From Streptomyces canus (GTDB taxonomy: Bacteria; Actinomycetota; Actinomycetes; Streptomycetales; Streptomycetaceae): a stretch of 64,000 bases of DNA. Where the stretch lies: NCBI RefSeq assembly GCF_030815415.1, contig NZ_JAUSWW010000001.1, positions 2,728,001 to 2,792,000 of the forward strand. The letters run 5' to 3'. Shown piece by piece: positions 1 to 8,834 of this stretch (position 1 is its first letter; every line of letters begins with the position of its first letter). Both the position numbers and the translations under genes were made by a program. The notes under the pieces are model-generated. The model ran no database searches and was not told where the DNA came from. It worked only from the letters and a program-made list of their open reading frames with translations.

Positions 1-1167
1 GTCGTCGCCGGCGAGGGCGACTGGCGGGAGGGACAACTGCCCAAGCGCGGGCACGAGTTCAACCGCCCGCTCACCGCCAGGCTGCGGACCCGGCCCCAGG
101 ACGCGCTCCTGCCCCGGCACAGCTCCCTGCTCCAACTGGAGCCCGCGGGCGAGGTGTTGCTGGACGCACTCAAGCCGGCCGGCTCCCCGCTCGCCCGGGG
201 CGGCACGGCACAGCCGGACCCGGGCAGCGGTGTCGTCGTCCGTGTGCACGAGGTCAACGGCCGTCCGGTGCGGGCACGTCTGTCGCGGCCTCGCGGGTGG
301 ACGGAGGGCGCCCGGGCAAACGTACTGGAGACGCCCGGGGAGCCCCTCGCACCGGATACGGACGGGATGCTGCGGGTCGACCTGGCCGGCTTCGAGGTGG
401 CCACCGTCCTCGCCACGCCCGCAGATGCCCTGGCGACACCGCCGGGCCCCGGAATCGCCGCCGCCGAGCCCGCCCAGCCCGTCCACACCCGCTACTGGCT
501 CCACAACTCCGGCCCCGCCCCGCGCGGCAACATGCCGGTCGCCGTATACGTCTCCCCCACCACACTCACCGTCTCCGGCCCCGTCACGGCGACCGTCCGG
601 ATCGGCTCGGAGCTCACCGACGCCCCGGTGTCGGGCACGGTGACCTTCGAGGCGCCTCCCGGCTGGTCCACCGAGCCCGCCGAACTGCCGTACACACTCG
701 GCCCCGGCGGCTTCAGCCTCACCGAGGTCACGGTGACACCGCCGCCCGGGCCCGAACCGGGCCGACACTGGCTGGCCGCGCGGCTGTCGTACGGCGGGCA
801 GACGTACGAGGACGTGGTGGCGCTGGACGTGCCGGACGGGCACACGGGGCCAACGCTGGTGTCACATCTAGGAGTTGACCGTGTCGTCGTACGACGAGAC
901 GAACGCGTCCGCGTGCCCGTGACCCTGCGCAACACCACCCGGGGCCCCGTCAGCGGCACCCTCTGGGCGGTGTCCTCCTGGGGCACATGGCCCGGGGTCG
1001 GGCCGGGCGCCCAGGGCTTCACCGTGGCCGGCGGAGCGGAGGCCGACTACGTGATCGAGGTGGACGGCTCGGCGGTGCCACCGGGTTCCTACTGGCTGAT
1101 GGCAAAGGTGGGCTGGCACGGCTGCGTGGCGTACACGGAGGCCGTGGAACTGGAGGTGAAGCCGTGA
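1..1167 (+). CDS. GH38 alpha-mannosidase, C-terminal part (5' end outside window)
   Basis: The frame is open from the first base, so the gene begins upstream and only about 388 C-terminal residues are visible. The first part (VLLDALKPAG, RVHEVNGRPVRARL, then a LETPGEPL...FEVATV stretch) matches the beta-domain end of GH38 alpha-mannosidases, which remove alpha-linked mannose from oligosaccharides or glycans. The last ~110 residues form a beta-sandwich resembling the NEW3 domain often appended to glycosidases (VPVTLRNTTRGPVSG). The catalytic domain is not in the window, so activity cannot be checked. The stop overlaps the next GTG start (GTGA), which implies translational coupling. The neighbouring sugar transporter and beta-mannosidase/hexosaminidase genes support a role in mannose-containing glycan breakdown. 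Confidence 0.8.
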   Translation, partial: VVAGEGDWREGQLPKRGHEFNRPLTARLRTRPQDALLPRHSSLLQLEPAGEVLLDALKPAGSPLARGGTAQPDPGSGVVVRVHEVNGRPVRARLSRPRGWTEGARANVLETPGEPLAPDTDGMLRVDLAGFEVATVLATPADALATPPGPGIAAAEPAQPVHTRYWLHNSGPAPRGNMPVAVYVSPTTLTVSGPVTATVRIGSELTDAPVSGTVTFEAPPGWSTEPAELPYTLGPGGFSLTEVTVTPPPGPEPGRHWLAARLSYGGQTYEDVVALDVPDGHTGPTLVSHLGVDRVVVRRDERVRVPVTLRNTTRGPVSGTLWAVSSWGTWPGVGPGAQGFTVAGGAEADYVIEVDGSAVPPGSYWLMAKVGWHGCVAYTEAVELEVKP

Positions 1168-1826
1168 CCGAGGAATACGCGGCACAGGTACGCGGCAGGA
1201 CGGTCCCCAAGGACCGCGTGGACGTCCTTCTGAAGGCCGTCCCGGCTCGCGACCGGGAAACGAGACCAGAGGCGTTGGCCAGGGCCGAACGGCAACGGCG
1301 CCGGTGGGCCACGCAAATCGTGGTGGTCGACGAGTTGGCCCGACAGGCCTGCGCGAAGCGCGGCCTGAGGGGCGCGGGGCTGTATCCATCAGCGGCTCCG
1401 CCGCGGGGCGCGACCAGCCACAACGGCGTCGCACCCGACAAACAACCCATCACGGCCTCCCCTGCGGAGCTGGGCAGCATCGTCGCAGTCGCTCTGGCCC
1501 ACTCCCCGGCCGCACGCACCCTCCTCGAACAACTGGAACGCGAGCAAGTGATCCCCGAGGAGGCGGTGTACGACTACTACGACCGCAACCGTGACCGCTT
1601 CCTCACCCCCGCCGCGCTGAGGCACGGCGCCGACCCCTTTCACGAGACGGCGGACCTCCTGCCCTACCCCCAGGTCCGCGAGGCCATCGTCCTCGAACTG
1701 CGCCGCGCCGCAGGCCGTCGCGCCTTCTTCGACTGGCTGGACCGGGCACGGGCCGACGTCGTGTACGCACCGGGCTACGAGCACCCCGGCGACCCCTCGC
1801 ACCCGGACCACGAGCACCGGCACTGA
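1164..1826 (+). CDS. Parvulin-like helical protein (no PPIase domain), carrying an embedded repeat
   Basis: Predicted 220 aa, GTG start coupled to the GH38 stop. The segment EEAVYDYYDRNRDRFLTP resembles the helical region before the PpiC domain of SurA/PrsA-type foldases, but no rotamase domain follows. Instead there is a basic helix (REAIVLELRRAAGRRAFFDWLD) and a His-rich tail (HPGDPSHPDHEHRH) that could bind metal. Residues about 69-95 are encoded by a copy of an intergenic repeat (see the repeat entry) and look foreign to the fold. No signal peptide is visible. The function is unknown; coupling to a glycosidase suggests a chaperone-like or accessory role, which is inference only. Confidence 0.7.
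   Translation: MTEEYAAQVRGRTVPKDRVDVLLKAVPARDRETRPEALARAERQRRRWATQIVVVDELARQACAKRGLRGAGLYPSAAPPRGATSHNGVAPDKQPITASPAELGSIVAVALAHSPAARTLLEQLEREQVIPEEAVYDYYDRNRDRFLTPAALRHGADPFHETADLLPYPQVREAIVLELRRAAGRRAFFDWLDRARADVVYAPGYEHPGDPSHPDHEHRH
1369..1421 (+). repeat. Streptomyces-type GGGGCGCGGGG repeat, copy 1, inside a coding sequence
   Basis: This 53-bp stretch begins GGGGCGCGGGGCTGTATC and ends GCGCGACCAGCCAC. It aligns with the copies at 16363-16417 and 26727-26781 with three substitutions and two single-base gaps. The other two copies are intergenic. This one lies inside the parvulin-like gene and is read in frame (GAGLYPSAAPPRGATSH). Confidence 0.8.
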
Positions 1827-1884
1827 TCGGGTCGTTGACCTCTCACGGAACCACCACGGAACCGAAAAGCAACACGGCTAGGCA

Positions 1885-1890
1885 TTGACC
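1885..1890 (+). promoter_or_regulatory. Possible -35 element of the sugar-transport operon
   Basis: TTGACC lies about 100 bp before the binding-protein start in the otherwise unassigned 164-bp gap. Near it are imperfect arms CCGATGAA and TTCATC. No convincing -10 box was recognised, so this is tentative. Confidence 0.25.
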
Positions 1891-1934
1891 TCCGATGAAT
1901 TCTGGTCCACCTTTTCATCAATCGGAGTCGAAGT

Positions 1935-1949
1935 TGGTTGATTGAACCA
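1935..1949. promoter_or_regulatory. Putative operator A, TGGTT-N5-AACCA
   Basis: A perfect inverted repeat with 5-bp arms lies 42 bp before the binding-protein start. Two related sites (8774-8788 and 11611-11625) precede other units of the same glycan locus at similar distances and share the core TGGT-N7-AC. A common repressor is inferred; its gene is not recognised in this window. Confidence 0.5.
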
Positions 1950-1990
1950 GCCACATCCCTGACTCGCCCGGTCGCAGGAGGGCCCATCAC

Positions 1991-3367
1991 ATGCGTGCAC
2001 ACAGACTGACCCGCACCTTGACCTGTCTCGCCGTTCTGTCGCTGACCGCCGCCGGCTGCGGCCTGTCGGGCGGCGGTTCGGGCGACGGGGACGCCACGGC
2101 CGGCGGGTGCAAGGTCGACAAGGGCAACGTCGGGCCGGGCAAGCTGACCGGGGACGTCAAGGGCACGATCACCTTCCAGACGACGAATCTGAAGAAAGAC
2201 TTCGGGGACTTCTTCAACGGAGTGATCGCCGACTTCGAGAAGGCCCACCCGGGCGCCAAGGTCAAGTGGATCGACGACCCCGGCGACAACACCTTCACCC
2301 GCCGCACGGTCGCCGACGCCCAGGCCTGCACGCTGGCGGACGTCATCAACGTCAACGCGCCGACGGCAACGGCCCTCACCAAGGCCGGCTACCTGCTCGA
2401 CGTCGGAACCAAGGACCCCGACGCCTCCAAGCCCTTCGTCCCGTCGTTCTGGAAGTCCAGCACCTTCAACGGCGCCGACGGCAAGGCGATCCACACCACG
2501 CTGCCCTGGTACACCGGCGGTGTCCTCCTGACGTACAACAAGGATCTGCTGGCGAAGGCGGGCATCGACCCGGCGAAGCCGCCGACGAGCATCTTCGGGC
2601 TCTTCGCCGACTACGAGAAGATCGCCAAGGCCTCCGACGGCAAGTACTTCGCGACGATGGCCAACCCCATCTGGCGCATCCCCGCCGACTTCGACCAGAT
2701 GGGCATCAAGGTCCTCTCCGCCGACGGCAAGTCCGCCGTCTTCGCCGACGACCCGCGCACCACCCAATGGGTCGCGTGGATGGCGAAGCTCTACAAGGCG
2801 GGCGCGATGCCGAAGGACTCGCTGTCCTCCAGCAACGACCCGTCCACGCTCTACAGCCAGGGCAAGGTGGCCTACGGTTCGACGAACCCGAGTTTCGTGC
2901 GGTTCGTGAAGCAGAACAGCCCGTCGGTCTACGACAAGACGGCCGTCGGCCAGCAGCCCTACGACGCGCTCGGCCGTGCCTCCGCCGGCGCCCCGCAGTA
3001 CATCTCGGTCGCCGCGACCAGCAAGCACGCGCCCACGGCGCTGTCGTTCGCGGAGTTCCTCACCAACGCCGAGAACCAGACGGCCTGGTGCAAGGACCCG
3101 GCCGTGGTGATCTTCCCCACCACCACGGAATCGCTGAGTGACCCGTTCTTCCAGAATGCCACCGGCAGCGACCCGTTCTCCCAGGCCCGCAAGCTCGTCG
3201 CCGACCAGCTCAAGACGGCCGACACCAACCAGACCAACCTCTCCCCGGCCGTGCAGAACGCGATCGTCTCCCAGGTGCAGCTGGCCATGCAGGGCAAGAA
3301 GAGCGCGGCGGACGCGGTGAAGGACGCCCAGCAGAAGGCCGACGAGCTGCTGAAGCAGGCGGGCTGA
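1991..3367 (+). CDS. Sugar ABC transporter substrate-binding lipoprotein (CUT1)
   Basis: Predicted 458 aa, ATG preceded by GCAGGAGGG. The N-terminus has a basic start, a hydrophobic stretch and lipobox LTAAGC, so it should be a lipid-anchored extracellular binding protein. The body has the family-1 solute-binding pattern (FEKAHPGAKVKWIDDP; PWYTGGVLLTYNKDLLAKAG; a C-terminal helical tail). It heads an operon with two permeases, 2 bp before the first. The ligand is not readable from sequence; the flanking alpha-mannosidase, GH5_18-like and hexosaminidase genes suggest mannose- and/or GlcNAc-containing oligosaccharides. Confidence 0.88.
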   Translation: MRAHRLTRTLTCLAVLSLTAAGCGLSGGGSGDGDATAGGCKVDKGNVGPGKLTGDVKGTITFQTTNLKKDFGDFFNGVIADFEKAHPGAKVKWIDDPGDNTFTRRTVADAQACTLADVINVNAPTATALTKAGYLLDVGTKDPDASKPFVPSFWKSSTFNGADGKAIHTTLPWYTGGVLLTYNKDLLAKAGIDPAKPPTSIFGLFADYEKIAKASDGKYFATMANPIWRIPADFDQMGIKVLSADGKSAVFADDPRTTQWVAWMAKLYKAGAMPKDSLSSSNDPSTLYSQGKVAYGSTNPSFVRFVKQNSPSVYDKTAVGQQPYDALGRASAGAPQYISVAATSKHAPTALSFAEFLTNAENQTAWCKDPAVVIFPTTTESLSDPFFQNATGSDPFSQARKLVADQLKTADTNQTNLSPAVQNAIVSQVQLAMQGKKSAADAVKDAQQKADELLKQAG

Positions 3368-3369
3368 CC

Positions 3370-4377
3370 GTGACGGCTCAGATCACCAAGCCGGTAGCCG
3401 TGTCCGGCGCGGAGCGCACCCCCTCCGCGCCGGACGCGAAACCCTCCCGACTCCGGGCCCTGCTGCCGGGCCCGGCGGCCGGTGCCAACGGGGCGGCGAT
3501 GTACCGCCGTTGGTGGCTGCCCTGGCTGTGGACGGCCCCCGCGATCGGCTGCGCGGTGGTGTTCGGCGTGTTCCCGTTCCTCAACACGCTCCTGCTGTCG
3601 TTCACCGACGCCAAGCCGCTGGGCGGCGCCGCGAGCTTCGTCGGGCTCGACAACTACACGCGGATGCTGGACGACTCCGACTTCTGGCTGGCGACGCGCA
3701 ACAGCATCCTGTACGCCGTGATCGTCGTTCCGCTGATGGTCCTGCTGCCGCTGCTGCTGGCGGTCCTGGTGGAGAAGAACCTCCCCGGCATCGGCTTCTT
3801 CCGCTCGGCCTTCTACACGCCGGTGCTGGCCTCCAGCGTGGTCATCGGTCTGAGCTGGCAGTGGCTGCTCGCCGACGACGGTCTGGTCAACACCTGGCTC
3901 GAGAAAGCCCACGTGATCAGGTCGGCGATCCCCTTCCTGTCCGACCCGTGGCTGATCCTGCTGTCCGCGATGGGCCTGACGCTGTGGAAGGGCCTCGGCT
4001 GGTACATGGTCTTCTACCTGGCCGCGCTCGGGAACGTACCGAAGGAACTGCACGAGGCGGCGGCCATGGACGGCGCCGGCGCGGTCCGCCGCTTCTGGCA
4101 CATCACCGTGCCCGGCGTACGGCAGGCCATGATGCTCGTCGGCACGCTCACCGGTATCGGCTCGCTCAGGGTGTTCACCGAGATCTACATGCTCGGCAGC
4201 TCCACCGGCGGCCCTGGCGGCGCCGACCGCACCCTGCCGTTCTACATCCGGGACGTCGGCCTGGACCCCATTACCGGCAACGCCGGTTACGGCTCCGCCG
4301 TCAGCGTGGCCCTGTTCCTGCTGACGCTGGGGCTGACCCTGCTGGCGCAGCGGCTGACGAAGGAGGACGAGTCGTGA
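3370..4377 (+). CDS. Sugar ABC transporter permease (MalF-like)
   Basis: Predicted 335 aa, GTG start 2 bp after the binding-protein stop. Six hydrophobic segments are visible after a ~45-residue cytoplasmic N-terminus. The EAA loop that docks the ATPase is present (ELHEAAAMDGAGAVRRFW). This is one half of the CUT1 channel. No ATPase gene is nearby; CUT1 systems of Streptomyces commonly share the multi-sugar ATPase MsiK encoded elsewhere. The end overlaps the next start by GTGA. Confidence 0.9.
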   Translation: MTAQITKPVAVSGAERTPSAPDAKPSRLRALLPGPAAGANGAAMYRRWWLPWLWTAPAIGCAVVFGVFPFLNTLLLSFTDAKPLGGAASFVGLDNYTRMLDDSDFWLATRNSILYAVIVVPLMVLLPLLLAVLVEKNLPGIGFFRSAFYTPVLASSVVIGLSWQWLLADDGLVNTWLEKAHVIRSAIPFLSDPWLILLSAMGLTLWKGLGWYMVFYLAALGNVPKELHEAAAMDGAGAVRRFWHITVPGVRQAMMLVGTLTGIGSLRVFTEIYMLGSSTGGPGGADRTLPFYIRDVGLDPITGNAGYGSAVSVALFLLTLGLTLLAQRLTKEDES

Positions 4378-5255
4378 CGACCGCTGTTCCGGCCACGCGC
4401 CGGCGCCTGCTGCCACGCTGGCGGGACTACGGCCGCCCGCGCGAACTGGTCGTCCGCTACCTGCTGTTGTTCCTCGTGCTCGGCCTCACCGTGGGCCCTT
4501 TGGTCTGGCAGCTGCTGGCCTCCCTGAAGAGCACGAGCGAGGACGTCTTCGGCGCCGACGCCACCCTCCTGCCGCACGACCCGACCCTGCGCGCCTACCG
4601 CACGGTCTTCGACCAGGTCCCGGTGGCCTCGTACATCAAGAACAGCCTGATCGTGGTCGCCCTGTCGGTCACCAGCCAGCTGGTCTTCTCCACCACGGCC
4701 GGCTACATGCTCTCCAAGCCGGGCTGGAAGGGCCGCAAGGCGGTCTGGGTGGTGCTGATCGCCTCCATGATGTTCCCCTTCGAGTCGATCATGGTGTCGC
4801 TGTTCCTGAGCATCCGCGACCTCGGCCTGGTCGACAGCCTGGCCGGCGTCTGGCTGCCCGGCTTCGTCGGCGCCATCAACGTCCTGCTGATGCGCGCCGC
4901 GTTCCTCGCCGTCCCGCGCGAGATCGAGGACTCGGCGATGCTCGACGGCGCGAACGAGTGGCAGCGCTTCCGGTACCTGTACCTGCCGTCCGCGTGGGGC
5001 GCGATCCTGGTGGTGGTCATCAACACCTTCATCAGCGCCTGGGACGACTTCCTGTGGCCACTGATCGTGCTGCGCTCGGAGAGCAACATGACGCTGACGC
5101 TGGGCCTTTCGCGTCTGCAGAGCTCGTCGTTCGGCTACGACCAGCGGATGGTGATGGCCGGGTCCGTCATCTCGGTGATCCCGGTGCTGGTGCTGTTCGT
5201 GATCACCCAGCGGTGGTTCTACAAGGGCGTCTCGTCCGGGGCCGTCAAGCTCTGA
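4374..5255 (+). CDS. Sugar ABC transporter permease (MalG-like)
   Basis: Predicted 293 aa, GTG start overlapping the upstream stop, with AAGGAGG just before it. It has six membrane segments and the EAA loop EIEDSAMLDGANEWQRF typical of the MalG class. It forms the channel with the preceding permease. Its last 11 bp overlap the end of the convergent GH3 gene, so there is no room for a separate terminator between the two. Confidence 0.9.
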   Translation: MTTAVPATRRRLLPRWRDYGRPRELVVRYLLLFLVLGLTVGPLVWQLLASLKSTSEDVFGADATLLPHDPTLRAYRTVFDQVPVASYIKNSLIVVALSVTSQLVFSTTAGYMLSKPGWKGRKAVWVVLIASMMFPFESIMVSLFLSIRDLGLVDSLAGVWLPGFVGAINVLLMRAAFLAVPREIEDSAMLDGANEWQRFRYLYLPSAWGAILVVVINTFISAWDDFLWPLIVLRSESNMTLTLGLSRLQSSSFGYDQRMVMAGSVISVIPVLVLFVITQRWFYKGVSSGAVKL

Positions 5256-7464
5256 CGCCCCGCATGTCCAGCACGATCGGCACGGCACGCAAAGCCGCCC
5301 GGGCCGACTCCGCGACACGGATCTCGGCGGAGTCGGTCCGGGCTTCCCCCGTCGACAGCGGGAGAACGACCGTACGGCGCTCGCCCGGCTCCAGGCCGAC
5401 CCCCTGGAACGCGCACAGTTCGAGGGTGCGCGGCCAGGTGGACGTGATCAGGCGCCGGAGATAGACCTGCACGACCGAACGCCCGTACCGCTCCCCCGTG
5501 TTGGTGACGTCGACCATCACAGCTCCGTCGGTGATCCGGGGCGTGCCGTACGCGAAGCTCGTGTACGACAGTCCGTGCCCGAAGGAGTGGTGCGGCTCCG
5601 CGCTCTCGTCGACGTAGCCGCCGTACTCGGTGTCCTTGCGGTTGTAGTAGACGGGGAGCTGGGCGGCCGAGCGCGGGACGGAGACGGGGAGCCTGCCGGT
5701 GGGCTCCGCGAGTCCGAGCAGCACCTCGGCGATCGCCTCGCCGCCCCATGGGCCCGGGTACCAGGCCGTGAGCAGCGCACCGGCCGTGTGCGGGACGACA
5801 TGCGGGCGGCCCTGGATCAGAACGACCGCCGTGGGCGTGCCCGTGGCGACGACCGCGTCCAGCAGCCGGTACTGGGCGGGGCCCAGCCGTAGATCGGCCA
5901 GGTCGACGCCCTCGCCGCAGGTCATCTCCGAAACCGCCTTGAGCGCGGCCCCGTTGGCGTCGAACTCGGTGTCGGGGGTGCGTGCGCTGCTGCCGCCCAG
6001 CACCAGCACGGCCACATCGGAGGCGGCGGCCGCGGCGACGGCGTCGGGGATGCCGGAGAGGTCGTCGCCGGTGAGGGCGCAGCCGTGGGCGTGGCGGATG
6101 TCCACGCCGGGCGGGGCGAGCCGGCGGAGCCCGTCGAGGACGCTGCTGCCGGTGCCGGGGCGCTGCGGGGCGGTGTAGTCGCCCGACTGATGGGCGGTGG
6201 TGGCGGATTGGGGCCCGATCACGGCGATACGGGAGACGGTGGCCGGGATCGGCAGCAGTCCCTTGTTGTCGAGGAGTGTGACGGCGGCCCGGGCGAGCTC
6301 CTTGCTGAGCTCCCCGCCTCCGGTCGGCGGAGGGGGCGTGGCGCGCTGTCCGTCGAACAGTCCCAGCCGGAACTTGAGCCGCAGGACGCGGGCGACGGCG
6401 GCGTCGAGCACCGACTCCTCGACCAGCCCCCGCTCGACCGCCTCCTCCAGATGCGTGAAGCCCTCGTCCCAGAGGCTCAGATCGACACCGGAGTTGAGGG
6501 CGAGGGCGCCCGCGGAGACCTTGTCTCCGGTGATGCGGGCGAGTCGGTCGACGGCGAGGCCGTCCGCCATGACCAGTCCGTCGAACTCCCAGTCGTCCCG
6601 GAGGAGTTCGGTCAGCAGAGCGCGATTCCCCGAGCACGGCATGCCGTCGACCTCGTTGTACGCGGCCATGACCGCGGCCGCTCCGGCCCGGACTCCGGCA
6701 CGGGCGGCGGGGAGGTGGATCTCGTGCAGTTCCCGCAGGCCGAGTTCGGACTCCGCGGAGTTGCGGCCGCCGACGGTGGCGCCCTGTCCGGCGAAGTGCT
6801 TGAGGACGACGGGGGCCTTGTCGGCGGCGAAGTACTCGTGCCCGGTGCCCTGCATGCCCCGCACGAGAGCCTCGGTGAGCCTCGCCGCGAGGTGGGGGTC
6901 CTCGCCGAAGCACTCCTCGGTTCGGCCCCAGCGGGGATCGCGGGCGATGTCGAGGGCCGAGACGAGGGCCACATGACCACCGCGGGCCCGCAGTTCGGCT
7001 GCGGCATGCGCGGCGGCCCGCTCGTACAGCTCCGGGTCCCAGGTGCCGCCGACGGCCAGGTTGACGGGCAGGACCGTGCCGTCGAGGGCCATGAGCCCGT
7101 GCGGCACCTCCTCGACGAACAGAGCGGGGATACCGAGCCGGCTGCGCTCGACGACATGCCGCTGCACCAGTTCGGCAAGGGCCGCGGCATCCTCGGCGCC
7201 GGGCCCGTTCCCGTGGTCCACGCCGGACCAGGCGTCGGCACGCTGGAGCCCGTAGAGCGCGCCGAGCCCGCCGAACCGCTCGGTCTCGGCGTACAGGGCG
7301 TCGGTGAGTGCGTAACTCCCGTCGGCGGTACGGCGATAGGCGTCCCAGCCGTACATGCGCTGATTGAGCTGTCCGACCTTCTCGGGGAGGGTCATCCGGG
7401 CGAGGAGGTCATGGACGCGGGCGTCGAGGGGGGCAGTGGGGTCGCGGTAGAGGGGCTCGCTCAT
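5245..7464 (-). CDS. GH3 glycosidase (beta-glucosidase/xylosidase-like), cytoplasmic
   Basis: Predicted 739 aa; the ATG is preceded by GGAGG. The GH3 N-domain contains LKHFAGQGATVGGRNSAE (about 221-238) and the nucleophile motif FDGLVMADGLAVD, with Asp301 in the catalytic position. The GH3 C-domain and a C-terminal fibronectin-III-like domain follow (VDVTNTGERYGRSVVQVYL). No signal peptide is seen, so it should act on imported oligosaccharides. It lies 55 bp downstream of the kinase gene in the same orientation and probably shares its transcript. The exact sugar (Glc, Xyl or GlcNAc) cannot be decided from motifs. Confidence 0.88.
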   Translation of the reverse strand: MSEPLYRDPTAPLDARVHDLLARMTLPEKVGQLNQRMYGWDAYRRTADGSYALTDALYAETERFGGLGALYGLQRADAWSGVDHGNGPGAEDAAALAELVQRHVVERSRLGIPALFVEEVPHGLMALDGTVLPVNLAVGGTWDPELYERAAAHAAAELRARGGHVALVSALDIARDPRWGRTEECFGEDPHLAARLTEALVRGMQGTGHEYFAADKAPVVLKHFAGQGATVGGRNSAESELGLRELHEIHLPAARAGVRAGAAAVMAAYNEVDGMPCSGNRALLTELLRDDWEFDGLVMADGLAVDRLARITGDKVSAGALALNSGVDLSLWDEGFTHLEEAVERGLVEESVLDAAVARVLRLKFRLGLFDGQRATPPPPTGGGELSKELARAAVTLLDNKGLLPIPATVSRIAVIGPQSATTAHQSGDYTAPQRPGTGSSVLDGLRRLAPPGVDIRHAHGCALTGDDLSGIPDAVAAAAASDVAVLVLGGSSARTPDTEFDANGAALKAVSEMTCGEGVDLADLRLGPAQYRLLDAVVATGTPTAVVLIQGRPHVVPHTAGALLTAWYPGPWGGEAIAEVLLGLAEPTGRLPVSVPRSAAQLPVYYNRKDTEYGGYVDESAEPHHSFGHGLSYTSFAYGTPRITDGAVMVDVTNTGERYGRSVVQVYLRRLITSTWPRTLELCAFQGVGLEPGERRTVVLPLSTGEARTDSAEIRVAESARAALRAVPIVLDMRGVRA

Positions 7465-7519
7465 CGACTGCCTCCGCCGTGCGCCGAGCGGGCGAGGGCA
7501 CCAGGGGGCTGCGGCCGGC

Positions 7520-8764
7520 TCATCGCCCACCGCCCCCGTGTGCGAGCCGGGCCAGGGCCACGGCACCCCGGCAGCCGTCGGCCACCCGGTCGAGGGTCAG
7601 GCCGAGGGCGTGCAGGCGGATGGTCAGGGGTTCGGTGAGGGGGCCGTCCGGGCCGAGCAGACCGCCGGTGGCGACGAGCGGTTCGCCCGGGCGGGGTGCC
7701 AATGCCCTTACGGCCTCCGCCAGTTGGTCGGCGGCCTCGTCGAGGATGCCCATCGCCACCGCATCCTTCTCCCGGGCCGCCTCGACGACCAGCGGGGCCA
7801 GGCGGGCAAGCCGGATCGGGGGGCCGGTCATGACGGCGGGGAGGAGGTGCGCGCGGTAGGCCTCGCGACGGGCGAGCGGCCAGTCCGGTACGGCGGGGCC
7901 GCCGGCGTCGTACGAGACCACTCCGCCGCCCCCCGAGGGGCCGCCCCCGCCACGCGACGTCCCGGTGCCACCCGGCCCCGCGGGCTCACCGAGCCCGTCC
8001 GGGGTCACGCCACCGCCCGGCACCGCGCCACCGCCGAGCAGCCCCCCGTCACCCGGCGCCCCACTCCCGCCCAGCACCACGCCACCACTCGGCACCACGC
8101 TCCCACCACCCGGCAGCACCTCGTCCGGCACCCCGAAAGCCCTCCCCACCAGCACCGCCAGCTCCGTTCCCGGCCCCCGCCCGTCCGCCATCCGCAACGC
8201 CGCCCGCACCGCGCTCCGCCCGATCCAGAACCCGCTGCCGTCGTCACCCAGCAGCCAGCCGTCGCCGTCCACCGTCGTCGTGGCCCGGCGGTCGGCGATA
8301 CGCATGGCGACGGCGCCGGTGCCGGCGACCAGGGCGAGGCCGTCGGCCGGGGTGCCGGGTGCGGACGCGAAGGCGGCCTCGATGTCGCTGCACAGGGCGA
8401 CCGGCCCGGGCGGGATGCCGAGCCGTCGCAGGGCCCCGGTCAGCGCGGACCGGGCGTGGACGTACCCGGGGTCGTCCGCCGATGTCCCCGTCGCGCCCGC
8501 GAACCCACCGGCCACGGCGACGACCCGGCCCCGCGCCGGCCCCGGCACCGCCGCGGCGATCGCCTCGGCCAGATGGTCGGTGAGCTGCGGCTCCGGGACG
8601 GTCAGGGCGTTGCCCGGACCTCCCGAGCCCTCGCCCAGCAGCCGGCCGTCCGCGGCGGACGCGCACATCGCCCGGGTGCGGGTGCCGCCCGCGTCGAGTC
8701 CGACGACGAGGTCGTGCCGCGCGTCGCCCGAGTCTGCCAAGTTCTGGTTCAAATCATTGCCCAT
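7520..8764 (-). CDS. BadF/BadG-type sugar kinase (N-acetylglucosamine kinase-like) with Gly-rich insert
   Basis: Predicted 414 aa from the ATG; a GTG one codon upstream is equally possible and no clear ribosome site separates them. The ASKHA fold is evident: phosphate-1 motif VVGLDAGGTRTR, catalytic-Asp region LCSDIEAAF, VAGTGAVAM, GWLLGDDGSGFWIG, and late VATGGLLGPDG. This group includes GlcNAc kinases that phosphorylate the amino sugar released by hexosaminidases. About 70 residues (roughly 218-290) of Gly/Pro-rich low complexity interrupt the C-terminal half. It is divergent from the GH5_18-like gene and upstream of GH3 in one operon. Confidence 0.82.
   Translation of the reverse strand: MGNDLNQNLADSGDARHDLVVGLDAGGTRTRAMCASAADGRLLGEGSGGPGNALTVPEPQLTDHLAEAIAAAVPGPARGRVVAVAGGFAGATGTSADDPGYVHARSALTGALRRLGIPPGPVALCSDIEAAFASAPGTPADGLALVAGTGAVAMRIADRRATTTVDGDGWLLGDDGSGFWIGRSAVRAALRMADGRGPGTELAVLVGRAFGVPDEVLPGGGSVVPSGGVVLGGSGAPGDGGLLGGGAVPGGGVTPDGLGEPAGPGGTGTSRGGGGPSGGGGVVSYDAGGPAVPDWPLARREAYRAHLLPAVMTGPPIRLARLAPLVVEAAREKDAVAMGILDEAADQLAEAVRALAPRPGEPLVATGGLLGPDGPLTEPLTIRLHALGLTLDRVADGCRGAVALARLAHGGGGR
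7895..8113. repeat. Degenerate GC-rich repeats encoding a Gly/Pro-rich insert in the kinase
   Basis: On the plus strand, variants of CACGCCACCGCCCGGCACC recur irregularly, for example near 8008, 8079 and 8098. Read on the minus strand they give runs such as GGGSVVPSGG and GGGAVPGGG. The pattern suggests expansion by replication slippage inside the coding frame. Confidence 0.6.
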
Positions 8765-8773
8765 CACTGACTA

Positions 8774-8788
8774 TGGTGGTTGATACAT
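8774..8788. promoter_or_regulatory. Putative operator B between kinase and GH5_18-like gene
   Basis: TGGTGGTTGATACAT shares the TGGT-N7-AC core with operators A and C. It lies 46 bp before the GH5_18-like gene and about 10 bp before the kinase start, so it could control both divergent units. The right half is degenerate (ACAT rather than ACCA). Confidence 0.35.
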
Positions 8789-8834
8789 TCGCGCAGAACA
8801 AGAGCCGACGTGCACCGAACCCGAGGAGGATCCC

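Noticed and set aside
1901..1916. TGGTCCACC near the sugar-transport promoter as a DasR (dre) site
   Set aside because: The DasR site needs TGGT and ACCA 4 bp apart; here the right arm is missing.
6085..7638. 517-codon plus-strand frame opposite the GH3 gene
   Set aside because: Antisense shadow of a clear GH3 glycosidase; no motifs.
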